Source of the DNA: Pisaster brevispinus
Lineage: Eukaryota; Echinodermata; Asteroidea; Forcipulatida; Asteriidae
Direction of reading: 5' to 3'
Length of the DNA: 64,000 nt
NCBI GenBank assembly: GCA_023634235.1
Contig: JAMKCF010000008.1
Span: 5,763,676-5,827,675, forward strand
Position 1 is the first letter of the stretch. Each line of letters begins with the position of its first letter. The notes under the pieces were generated by a model, which was not told the origin of the DNA, did no database searches, and worked only from the letters and a program-made list of their open reading frames with translations. Below, piece after piece: positions 11,262 to 20,625 of this stretch. Position numbers and translations under genes: made by a program.

Positions 11262-11969
11262 CTTCAATCAACATAGAGAGCAAGGCTTCAATGTAATAAT
11301 TACAAGTTGATTGTTTCAACTATAATATAAAATAGAGGCATCCTAAGAAGGAACAGTTTGGACACAACACTGGCTTAATTAGTGCTTCCAAACCAAACCC
11401 AAAACAACAGAAAATCACAAAGAAAGTATATTAAGATGGTACTACTATAAAAATAAATATAAAAACAACAAACATCCAATACAATCACTGATCAGTAATG
11501 TCATCCGCACCACTGATGAGTCAATAATTCCTTTAGATTTATAAGAAAATACTCTGGATTATGAATAAGAAAGAAGAATTTGGTACTCACTCTATAGGTG
11601 GTGAAATATAGAACCAATCAATGAAGAACCATCAGACTCGCTAAACTCAGTGCGCTAAAACTCCAGCTGTAAAACAATAATCTCTCTGACTCGAGCATGT
11701 CCATCTCACAGAGGGGTGAGTGGAAGAATGGTAAAAATGACCCTCAGCAGTAATTAGGTGCTGGACACCTCCAAGTCCAGTGCACATGGTTGTTGCTAGG
11801 CAACAGCAGCACTTAACGGGGCTGCACTAAAAGGTGCCTGGTCACATTAGTTTTTGTCCTATGCTGATAGATAGTTTCTCAGGGGAGGGCGAAAACCAAA
11901 AGTTCTTTCTGATAATGTAAGCCACTTGTGCAAAGCCAATTAGGAAAACTTTGGTCTTTGAGGACTTTT
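11262..11969. other. No gene seen
   Basis: This stretch holds no recognisable exon or element. A GTTGTTGCTAGGCAACAGC inverted motif lies near 11,790. Confidence 0.4.
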
Positions 11970-12420
11970 TTTAAAGGTAGGGTCATAAATTGGTTTTTGT
12001 CAACGTAATGGCCAGTTGTAGCCTTTCTCTATGGTTATAGGCAAACTTGTCAAAGTACAGTAAAAGTCACCTGTAAAAGTTTCAGCTGAATATAGTGTCT
12101 ACTTGTTGACTGAAAGCAGCAAAACACTTATGAAGGAGGTCAAATCCATCCACATTTAGCAAGGTAACACAGGTAACACCCCCATCTCTGGCCACAGCGC
12201 TCACAAATGGACACCATGGAATTTTGAATCTCCATATAACTCACATTGTTGAGGTGAGTTTTGGAGATTCAAACTGTTTGACATACTTTTGTTGATTTCT
12301 AATCAACGGGGCATTTCAGAGGAAATAGTTTTGCAGGTTGCGTTTACTACCATTACTATCTTTATAGCAAGGAGGCTTTCTTATAAAAAACACACAATGT
12401 TTTCAGGGTCATTACCATAC
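11970..12420 (+). mobile_element. Hairpin MITE family H, copy 1
   Basis: This shares ordered blocks with 18,227-18,619: TTAAAGGTAGGGT at the left end, AGCTGAATA, GCATCTCT-GCC-CAGC, and TTGATTTCTAATCAA-GGGGC. The centre is a strong hairpin (12,224-12,235 with 12,262-12,273, plus AACTCAC with GTGAGTT). The hairpin arms here differ in sequence from those of copy 2, yet pairing is kept in both. The right end is decayed. Confidence 0.6.
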
Positions 12421-12877
12421 TATCACCCTAACTTTAAATTAATAGTGAAGACTCGTCTCCATCTTCATCTTCTTCTACCAGCCCTGGTTCAATTCCCAGC
12501 TAAGGTTATATCATCGCCTCAGGACTATGAGGTCATTTGTATGGTTTTCATAAAAATGGTTTTGCTTATTTCGGAGCTCCTGGTAAATGGAGTTTATTGA
12601 TTTAAAAGAGTGGGCTCCAAAGCAATTGTTTGAGATATAGAAACAATCATTTTCTAAGGCAAATATTTATTTGTGGATTTTTCAGTCCAACACCCTTTTG
12701 ATCATTATGGATAGTGAAAATGCAATGAATGGCCTTATAGATCTGAGCCGATGATATGAGAGTAGAGTTGGCGTTGGTCCTCTCCTAAGCCATGAGGGTT
12801 TTTTCCGGGCCCACGGGTTTTCCTCCCTCCAGAAAAATTACACTTTTGATCGCAGGAAGTGCTCCATGGTCATATAA

Positions 12878-13846
12878 TTGGGTCCATGTGACTTGCTGCC
12901 AAGGATGTCCTTATGCGTGTGGCTGAAACGCGTTTTAGAGGGGTCTTTCACATTCAGCTTCTCAGCTGCAAGTAAAAAATTATTAGCCTCCAAAGTTATT
13001 TTCTTACTAGAATTCTTAGATAAATCGACAAAGTCCAGTAATGTTGATATTGGACCAGTAACCTCACAACCTCAAAGCCAAGTTATGTCATCAACTCACT
13101 GTCCTTCCAAAAGCGAATTTATGTCATCAACTCACTGTCATTCCCAAAGCCAATTTATTTCATCAACTTACTGTCATTCCAAAAGCCAATTCGTGTCATC
13201 AACTCACTGTCATTCCCAAAGCCAATTTATGTTATCAACTCACTGTCATCCCCAAAGCCAATTTGTATCATCAACTCACTGTCATTACCACAGCCAATTT
13301 ATGTTATCAACTCACTGTCATCCCCAAAGCCAATTTGTATCATCAACTCACTGTCATTACCACAGCCAATTTATGTCATCAACTCACTGTCATTCCCAAA
13401 GCCAATTTATGTCATCAACTCACTGTCATTCTCAAAGCCAATGTGTGTCATCAACTCACTGTCATTCTCAAAGCCAATTTATGTCATCAACTCACTGTCA
13501 TTCTCAAAGCCAATGTGTGTCATCAACTCACTGTCATTCTCAAAGCCAATTTATGTCATCAACTCACTGTCATTCCCAAAGCCAATTTATGTCATCAACT
13601 CACTGTCATTCTCAAAGCCAATGTGTGTCATCAACTCACTGTCATTCTCAAAGCCAATTTATGTCATCAACTCACTGTCATTCTCAAAGCCAATGTGTGT
13701 CATCAACTCACTGTCATTCTCAAAGCCAATTTATGTCATCAACTCACTGTCATTCCCAAAGCCAATGTATGTCATCAACTCGCTGTCATTCTCAAAGCCA
13801 ATTTGTGTCATCAACTCACAAACACAGATTTTATAGTTGTAACTGA
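12878..13846 (+). CDS. 322-codon frame over a 36-bp minisatellite (doubtful CDS)
   Basis: The ATG at 12,878 opens a frame of about 66 residues of non-repetitive sequence followed by about 20 copies of a 12-residue unit (consensus SSTHCHSQSQFM), ending VSSTHKHRFYSCN. Because the DNA unit is 36 bp, a multiple of three, all three + frames stay open across the array, so length alone is not evidence of coding. No signal peptide or known domain is clear. The candidate gene exons downstream at 14,403-15,736 are on the same strand. Without transcript support I treat this as a minisatellite that happens to be open. Confidence 0.2.
   Translation: MGPCDLLPRMSLCVWLKRVLEGSFTFSFSAASKKLLASKVIFLLEFLDKSTKSSNVDIGPVTSQPQSQVMSSTHCPSKSEFMSSTHCHSQSQFISSTYCHSKSQFVSSTHCHSQSQFMLSTHCHPQSQFVSSTHCHYHSQFMLSTHCHPQSQFVSSTHCHYHSQFMSSTHCHSQSQFMSSTHCHSQSQCVSSTHCHSQSQFMSSTHCHSQSQCVSSTHCHSQSQFMSSTHCHSQSQFMSSTHCHSQSQCVSSTHCHSQSQFMSSTHCHSQSQCVSSTHCHSQSQFMSSTHCHSQSQCMSSTRCHSQSQFVSSTHKHRFYSCN
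13075..13818 (+). repeat. 36-bp minisatellite, about 20 copies
   Basis: The unit is TCATCAACTCACTGTCATTC plus TCAAAGCCAATTTATG. In the second half, two variants alternate (AATTTATG and AATGTGTG), giving a 72-bp higher-order period. The first units are more diverged, with TTACCACAGCC and ATCCCCAAAGCC types. The array is homogenised in the middle. Confidence 0.95.
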
Positions 13847-13929
13847 ATCGTTTGCAGTAGCCACTGCCAATTACAAGATTCAAACTGGCCTCCTTTCAGC
13901 AGACCGCTGATTGATTTAGTGTTTCAGAT

Positions 13930-14050
13930 GTATAAAATGCCGGGAGTAGGTTCGAATCCCACCCGAGTAGCCTGTGGGTTTTTCCTGCAGGACTCACAAA
14001 GCACTGAGTATACAGTGCTTATCACACATCAGTGTGAGGGTTTCACCAAC
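13930..14050 (+). mobile_element. tRNA-derived SINE, 3' part
   Basis: A B-box-like block (AGGTTCGAATCCCACCCGAG at about 13,950) is followed by TTTTTCCTGCAGGA and a CAGTGCTTATCACAC tail. No convincing A box is seen upstream, so the 5' end is truncated or decayed. Confidence 0.55.
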
Positions 14051-14104
14051 AAAATGTTCTCAAATATAGAGACATCCCCTTAAGGCTATCCCTCTGCTGC
14101 CACT

Positions 14105-14290
14105 TCCCAGGTTATATTATCGTAAAACTGGCTATACTACAGTCACAGGTTGCATGGCTATACTGACTGGCACCCCTAAACAAAGATATTGACAAAATAG
14201 GAAGACCATCAGCTTAGGGCATAACAGCTCAGTTTGAAGAGCACCGTCACGTTAACTGCAGGTTCAAGTCCCGCTCAAATCAATTTTTCT
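14105..14290 (+). mobile_element. tRNA-like SINE with 5' extension, copy 1
   Basis: A leader (AACAAAGATATTGACAAAAT, about 14,180) precedes an A-box-like GCTCAGTTTGAAGAGC, then TCACGTTAACT and a B box (AGGTTCAAGTCC, about 14,262). The same blocks in the same order occur inverted at 19,082-19,262, and the leader alone at 17,690-17,745. The body does not fold as a functional tRNA. Confidence 0.6.
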
Positions 14291-14402
14291 GTTGTTCCCA
14301 AAATTAAATACAGGTACAAGGGGGAACAGTATAAATCATTTCAACAACAGTTGAAAAACCCCTTAAATCTAATATTATCAAGTTTCACATTTTACCCTAA
14401 AG

Positions 14403-15736
14403 AGGACAGGAAGTCTGAGGGTATAGGGAACCGGTAAGTCTTACTTGGCCATCCTAATGCTCAACATTACTTTAAACTCAGCTAGCTGAAAAGTACTTGA
14501 CTACGACACTGAAATACACCATACAACCAACCTTTGATGATTTCATCAAATCAGGCAGTCAAGTTCTAACTGAAATAACACAAAAGGAGTTCATGCTTTT
14601 ACTTGTCGAGTAAAAGCTTTTGAAGTTTTGCAACAAGAGTCAAGGATGGAGGACTGAAACACAAGTCCTGTCCTATATTTTACCTTAAAAGTAGGGTTTA
14701 AATTGTATTTAAAATACAAGCATCAAATTAATCTGCTTTCTACAAACTTAGATATATATCTTGCGAGATCATTTGTATGAACTTGATTTAAAAAAAAAAT
14801 TGTTGTCTATATTTTTTCATTCCACCACATCATCAGCGATTTAGCTCAGCCCTGAAGAGTTCCTGAAACACTTTCCATCCAGTACAGAGGATCTATGCCC
14901 ATGGCTGTAGGAGCAGCAAAAAGGCCCAGTGGGTCGACTGCATCTAGGCATGTTTGCTCTTCGGATCTGGACTGGGATCAACTCAAGAAGGCAACATTTC
15001 AGGAGGCCCAGAATGTCACCAACTCCCCCGGAATCCTGTAAGTGCAAAGTCTGCCATAGAAAGACCAGCTATTTACAGGGTTTGCACTTATCTTTTTCAA
15101 TATCAGCAGAACAGGGTTTGAAGTGGCCGTCCAGCCTTGTGATATTAGGCAAATTTCTCATTTAAAAAAAAGAACAAATAAATGCATATTGAAGAAGTCC
15201 ATTGTGTAGTTCACGAGATATGACTTTCCAAACTTTTGAACTTCAAAGTAATTGGATTCAATCTGTTTTGGCCTCATCATGACGTCATTGTTCTTGTTGT
15301 GATTTATTATTATTCCTGGTGAATTTAAAGCTAAGTTTTGTTTCAACGGGGCAAAAACACCAAAATCATTTTGCAAAAAAACAGCCATGCAACTTTAAAT
15401 TTGAATAAATTTATGTAAATGATATGACTTCTAATGATATGATTCAGGATAACAAGCATGCTCACATGTGAATAGCTAGTCATTCTGACCTTGGCAAATA
15501 TGATATCCCTTTGGATAAGTTTCTGCAAAAAGATGGTGAAAGAAACCCAGAAGGTGTTCAACTCCCGAAACATCCCAAGACGAAAAATAACAGTGAGGAT
15601 TTAAACTTCTATACTTAAACTCTTGTATCTTGTTTAAAATAGATTCAGGGAGGCAGAGACAAGTTTACAATGCAGGAATGAGGAACAAGGTCAGACGGAC
15701 GGTGGAACCAAACTCAAGGACAAAGCCAAAGTTTAG
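14403..15736 (+). CDS. Spliced host-gene candidate, C-terminal exons
   Basis: Three exons fit one reading frame. Exon a is 14,403-14,433 (CTAAAG|AGGA ... AACCG|gtaagt). Exon b is about 14,858-15,037 (donor CCT|gtaagt). Exon c begins at 15,643 (AAAATAG|ATTC) and reaches a TAG stop at 15,734-15,736. Exon a ends in phase 2, which matches an acceptor at 14,857/14,858. Exon b ends in phase 2, which matches exon c exactly. Exon b reads through SIQYRGSMPMAVGAAKRPSG and SSDLDWDQLKKATFQEAQNV. Exon c reads FREAETSLQCRNEEQGQTDG then a lysine-rich end. A tighter acceptor for exon b exists at 14,882, but it breaks the match to exon a. The product is polar and probably disordered; no family is recognised. 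Upstream exons were not found with confidence. Confidence 0.5.
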
Positions 15737-15825
15737 ATCGATTTAGAGTAAGTTTTTTCTTCAGATAAATTTTTCAATTTAAAGTTTAAAAAAATGTCAA
15801 GTCTGTAATGATGCCAGGCTCATGG

Positions 15826-15960
15826 CATCTTTGGCCCATTTCAAAACCATGGCTTGGGCTAGCTCCGGCTCGGGCCTCGCCAGTTATTTTTTACATGAGC
15901 AATTTCAATCAGGCTTAAAACAGGCTGGGAAGCTCAAACCCAAGCCATGTCCTTGAGTTT
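15826..15960. mobile_element. Decayed foldback element
   Basis: The blocks AACCATGGCTTGGGCTAGCT and CAAACCCAAGCCATGTCCTT face each other about 90 bases apart and resemble the arms of 4,776-4,916. It sits between the gene-candidate exons at 15,736 and 15,962. Confidence 0.5.
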
Positions 15961-15961
15961 G

Positions 15962-16037
15962 AATGCATACGAGTAGTGATGTTGAGATCACTTCAGATAC
16001 TGAGTCATCAACAACATCGCTGAATCCAGTTAGCAAA
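15962..16037 (+). CDS. Exon-like stretch, unknown product
   Basis: From the ATG at 15,962 the frame reads MHTSSDVEITSDTESSTTSL NPVSK up to a donor-like AAA|gtaaag at 16,037/16,038. The Ser/Thr/Asp-rich composition is protein-like. There is a stop directly upstream, so this is either a start exon or begins at a cryptic acceptor such as ACGAG|T. It could be an alternative exon of the gene at 14.4-15.7 kb, whose terminal exon also has a donor-like AGA|gtaagt at 15,747, after its stop. Confidence 0.25.
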
Positions 16038-17689
16038 GTAAAGTTATTATACAGGATTGGTTTTAATTTCAGTGAGAATGCTTACTGATTATGAAGTTCA
16101 TACTAGAACCATTTTTCCCCTTTTTTTTCTGTCAAATATTTCCCTATAAAATGAAGTGTTATTCGAAGAAAAAAAAACAACAACATTAATAAATAAATTA
16201 ATTAATTAAATAAATAAATAAACTATTTTTTCCTGACTCGCACAACGGATTAAGCCCAAATTTTCACAGGTTTGTTATTTATTATTTTTATATGGTTGTA
16301 TGAGGTTGATCACACACAATGTCTTCACTGTCTACGACTATTTTGACAGCTCTACCAATCTTGTTTAATACATCTAAAGAGAGCAGTCTACAGCTCTGAA
16401 CTGAGTAAACATTTGACGGATAGATCTGGATGTTTATGACTTGCACTGGGATGAGACTACTCCCCCTCTTGATCTCTGATCTCTATTCTGAATCAAGTCA
16501 TCAGTCCACCAACTGACCGTTGGTGGCGGGCTCTCCCGGAGTCATTCATATTCTGGATGAAGGAGAAACACCATATTATATTTTTGCCCGTCTTGTTGTA
16601 TTCTCAGGTTACCAATTTCTCTTTTAATAATTTATAATCTTACCTCATTTATTCATAGACACAAATCCTTTTCTGTTACTTATTTTATTTATTTTTTTAA
16701 TAGATAATGAAATCTATCCATCCAAAATTATAAGAGATATAAACAGATAATAAAGACCCCGCAGGTCACACAAGACCACTTTTGTGAATCATGCGCCAAA
16801 CATAAAATTAGCTAGCGTCTTACCAGCAGACCTTCGTTGCTAATGAAATTAGCCTCTCCTCTGAAATTAGGCTAGGTACATTCACACGTGCGTACATACT
16901 CTATTGGTTGGCAAACGCCAAAGAGTTGTGCACTAGGCATATGTGCACGCCACCATCAACCCCATACAAAAGGTGAGGCGTGCTGTGCCCACATTTTGCC
17001 CACTCGTAGTGTTAGTGCACACGCGTGATGTGCAATTTTCATATTTCTGAAACTAATCTTACAGGCAACGTTATAAATCTCCTTTGAACAGCATGCAGGT
17101 CAACTGTACAGTATGTGTTTTACTGTCATCAAATCAAAAAGAAATTTATACATTTTTTGTGTGAAAAACCTCTCCTGGTGAGCTGTTGTATAGACCTTAA
17201 GCGTAGGTCGCCTTTTGAGTAGGGCGCCCTTGGCTAGAGGTCAAAAGAAGGTAGCTCATTGGCTGATCCTGTGCCCCATGCGTACAAAGCTGCGCACTTT
17301 CCTTTGTTTCATCATAGTTGTACCTCTAAGATGGTGTCTTGATGACGTCAATGCGTAAAGTCTTATTTATTATGAAGGCTCATCTTTTTAAATCTGCTTT
17401 TAACTAATGACATTGTACTCTTTTGTTATTTTGCAAATGTGCTCTCTATATAGACCTTTATATGTAGTTGTTACGTTAATTTCCCTATAATATCTAGCAT
17501 TTTAAATGTTGATAGCTGTATTATTTGTTTTTATTGTTCTGTAGAAATCAACATAAGTATTTATCTACCTTTTCCTGGTTTCATTGGTACGGGTTGCCCA
17601 TAAATGTGTTGAAAATAACATTCAGGTGGTTTTTTTTTTACTCAATATGGCAACAATTTGTAACAATTTATGTTTTCATCACCCTCCTA
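16038..17689. other. No gene seen
   Basis: Contents are an (AATA/ATTA)n stretch at about 16,185-16,222, a CCACCAAC/GTTGGTGG hairpin near 16,515 and a CRE-like TGACGTCA at about 17,343. No exon is supported. Confidence 0.4.
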
Positions 17690-17745
17690 CTCTTGTTCGG
17701 GGTGCCTATCAGAAGCAACCTGTAACTACCGTATAACCAAGTATC
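17690..17745 (-). mobile_element. Leader fragment of the tRNA-like SINE
   Basis: TTGTTCGGGGTGCCTATCAG and ACCTGTAACTACC match the leader of the SINE at 19,190-19,262 and, in complement, 14,105-14,190. The tRNA-like body is absent. Confidence 0.5.
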
Positions 17746-17802
17746 GCACCCAATTTTACAAATAACCTGGGGCAACAGTCAAAACACTGGAACGTTATGA
17801 AA

Positions 17803-17888
17803 TTTTGGCTGGTAACCAGTTTCTGCTAAGCAATATTTTTCTGTGCTTAGCAAATTTGTGTGCTCTCATGCTTTATGAAATTGGGCCC
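17803..17888. mobile_element. GGGCCC-family MITE, right half
   Basis: The sequence TTTGGCTGGTAACCAGTTTC leads through GCTAAGCAA motifs to ATGAAATTGGGCCC. The left half is missing. Confidence 0.7.
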
Positions 17889-17981
17889 TGGGAAGCAACA
17901 GGAGAGGGATCACCTTCTGGGAATGCGACTATTTAAAAAAAAAAATTTTGCAAGTGCAGTGGTAAATGTTCCAAGATAGTG

Positions 17982-18009
17982 AATACCAACGTACCGATAC
18001 GTTGGTATT
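17982..18009. repeat. Perfect 12-bp stem, 4-base loop hairpin
   Basis: AATACCAACGTA pairs perfectly with TACGTTGGTATT around CCGA. It is isolated from any gene I can call, so its role is unknown. Confidence 0.8.
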
Positions 18010-18226
18010 GCCTTTAGCTGGCACATGAGTGTGAAAAATACGTTTTGCTTAATCAGAGAAGCTGTTTTAAAACAGTTTTGTTTAGCCATTATTATTAAAA
18101 GAAGTCTTTACGCAAAATTTTGAAGGACTAAATATATATTTCCTGGGAAGTGAACCTAAATTAAATCAACTTATATATTTTCATTTTGTACTTGTATGAG
18201 TGTTGTTTTCTTTATTTTCCTTTGAA

Positions 18227-18619
18227 CTTTAAAGGTAGGGTAATCATTCGTTTTTTGTAAACGTGATGCTTAATTATAGGCAAAATTATAAAGAAAGATA
18301 CAATGTCACGTGTGAAAATTTTAGCTGAATAGAATGTTCTACTTGCAGAGAAAACAGCTTTTTTGGTGACAGCGGGTACCAACCGCATCTCTAGCCGCAG
18401 CATTCCGGACACCAACCTTCAGAAATCTGAGAAGCGGTTCATGCATGAACCGTTTCTCAAATGTTTGTTATTGATTTCTAATCAATGGGGCATTTCAGAT
18501 TATATTACCCACATGATGCTTATTACCATGTCCATCTTTATAACAAGTAGGTTTTTGGATAGAACTTGAAAAAGTTTTTTTGTGATGATTACCAAAACGA
18601 TGGCCCTACCTATCAAAGG
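18227..18619 (+). mobile_element. Hairpin MITE family H, copy 2
   Basis: Terminal repeats are CTTTAAAGGTAGGGT on the left and, in complement, CTTTGATAGGTAGGGCC on the right. The centre is a hairpin (18,429-18,458) built on a perfect 16-bp palindrome, GGTTCATGCATGAACC, flanked by pairing GAGAA and TTCTC. The interior aligns with 11,970-12,420. It is non-coding. Confidence 0.7.
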
Positions 18620-19081
18620 AAGTGATTTACACGTATGTTTATGCTGGAAATTATCTTATAAAACTAGTGTTAGATAACTCATGGAGGAAGGAATTTCCTT
18701 CCTCTACGGATAACTGAATGTATCTAATGAGAGTACTTTCAAGAAATAACATTACATGGAAAATCATTTTTAAAATGTTGAGAGCATTTTTGTATTTGCT
18801 GATATTTTATGTTTGTAAAAAAGATATAGGCCTTATCAAAATCTTACAAGTAAGATTTGATTTCAGTTTTGCAGGTTTTCCATAAAATAAACTACACTAA
18901 CAAAAAAGCACAAAATATGTGTAACAAAAAATTAAAATGTGCAGTAATTTCAGTTCTACATTTGGTTTCACATGCACTCTGTATTAAAGAAATAATGTTT
19001 CTGTCAAAGAAACGCTATTATTTTAGGTCAATACTGTTAATGTAAATTGTAAAACAAAAAAAAGTTAATCTGGGGTTGAAC

Positions 19082-19262
19082 AAAGAAGAGTTGACTGGAG
19101 AGGGATTTGAACCAATAACCTCCGGATTAACGTGCCGGCGCTCCACCAACTGAGCTATCTTGCCATATGCTTGCGGTCTGCCTATTTTGTCAATATCTTT
19201 GTTCGGGATGCCAGTCAGAAGCCATTCAACCTGTAACTGCCACGTAGCCAGGTATAATCACG
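19082..19262 (-). mobile_element. tRNA-like SINE with 5' extension, copy 2
   Basis: On the - strand a leader precedes an A box (TAGCTCAGTTGGTGGAGC), a GCACGTTAA loop-like block and a B box (GGTTCAAATCC). The acceptor and T stems do not pair as in a working tRNA, and the residue before the GTT triplet is C rather than T, so it is not called as tRNA-Asn. Same family as 14,105-14,290. Confidence 0.65.
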
Positions 19263-19973
19263 TATGCTCTCAACATAAATTTATTCTGTATTTTGACAAA
19301 ACCAACTTGAGGGTAAATAATTATTACAATCTTCTTTCTTTTCGAAACAACACGTGTGTGTTCATACAATTAACACATTTATAATGATTATATGAAAATA
19401 AAGATAAATTTTGGCAACTCAAATATATATACTCTATTTTTTATAGCAAAAAATTGATACTGCTGGACTGACATAAGAGTAAGACCCTTATGTTTTTGTG
19501 GGGTTTGTTTTTCTTTTTAATTTTTAAAATGTTTTCAATCAATCAATAAGGAAATTGAGTTCATATGGGAGATAGACAAATTGTATTTGTAAAAAAATCC
19601 CAATCTTTTTAAATACCCTTCTCCTGTGCTTTTCAGAAAGATTCACGAAAAGCCCTGTTACGTCATCACTCGCATGTTACGTCATTTTGTGGGAGCTCCG
19701 TTTTGTACAACCGAGTTTTCATGCTCCTTCGCTGCGCTCATACGCATGAAAAACAGTTTCACTTTAGAGACTGACTGGGGAAATGAGGGAGAGAATAGAA
19801 ACATAATAATTTTGAATTCATTATTAAAAATTTATTTAATTTACAGCATGGGATTTGGGTAAGCACGTAGATGCTGATTGAATTACGACAAAGTATATTG
19901 GGTGATAGGAAATCAGAGGTATTTGGAAAATAATTAGCAAACTCAACTTTTATAAATAACTATGTACATGTAC

Positions 19974-20453
19974 CTCGAAAAAGCAGACGATCAGCAGGAC
20001 TAGCTGGTGATTTGAACATGCCATCTTGGAGACCGAAAGTCTGCGACGTCTTTCGATTGTCTATTTCTTTGAGAGCGTCTTCTTCTGCAGATTTAACCTT
20101 CTGCTGCTCGGAAGACTAGATGCTCAAAAAAACTCTTCTCGAGGTGGGAAACTGTCGCATCCAGCCTACTGTTGTCGGCGATGCGAATTTTTGTTTTTAT
20201 TTCTGCGATGAGCTCCTCTGCCTCTTGGATTCCTTCTATTGCTCAATCAGTCATTGTTCTTTTTTTAGTAATGCCACCTTCATTTTGTCCAACGTTTCCC
20301 AGTTTGTTGAACTCTTTCGACTCGAGTTTGTTGTTAAGTTCTTCAAAGAAGAATCTCCGTTGGATATTAGGAAAAAAGTAAACTTTTCGTCGAAATAATC
20401 CTTGAATTTGCTGAATATGTCGGATCAAGATTGTGTCCTTCTTGTTGCGACAT
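19974..20453 (-). pseudogene. Decayed coding sequence, coiled-coil-like, unknown product
   Basis: From an ATG at 20,453 (complement) the frame reads MSQQEGHNLDPTYSANSRII and then breaks. Protein-like stretches continue in shifted frames: SSTNWETLDKMKVALLKKEQ, then IEGIQEAEELIAEIKTKIRI and DATVSHLEKSFFEHLVF, then EQQKVKSAEEDALKEIDNRK and GLQDGMFKSPASPADRLLF. These run to a donor-like CGAG|gtac at 19,974/19,973. At least two or three frameshifts separate the blocks, so the sequence is a pseudogene, a processed relic, or a real exon in poor sequence. The middle is rich in Glu, Lys and Leu, as in coiled coils. I do not recognise the family. Confidence 0.45.
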
Positions 20454-20519
20454 AGCAAGATTTTTATATATTTTTTGTTGAAATTAGCAGACAGTTGCGA
20501 AAGGCGTTCACTAAGCGTG

Positions 20520-20625
20520 TGCCGAGACCTGAAGTGACATGCTTGAGTAGATGTACCCTTAAATACTAGCTAATAAAACAATGGACTGAGAATGTCATGT
20601 GACATGAAGGGGCGGGAATGCATTG
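20520..20625 (-). promoter_or_regulatory. Promoter-like stretch upstream of the decayed coding sequence
   Basis: On the - strand this contains a GC box (CCGCCCC), an E-box-like GTCACATGAC and an AT-rich block (TTTTATTAGC...TATTTAAG), 70-170 bases upstream of the ATG at 20,453. The placement is suggestive only. Confidence 0.3.

Noticed and set aside
19085..19165. Possible tRNA-Asn gene on the - strand
   Set aside because: A and B boxes and a GTT triplet are present, but acceptor and T stems do not pair, the base before the triplet is C, and the same blocks recur with a shared leader, so it is a SINE.
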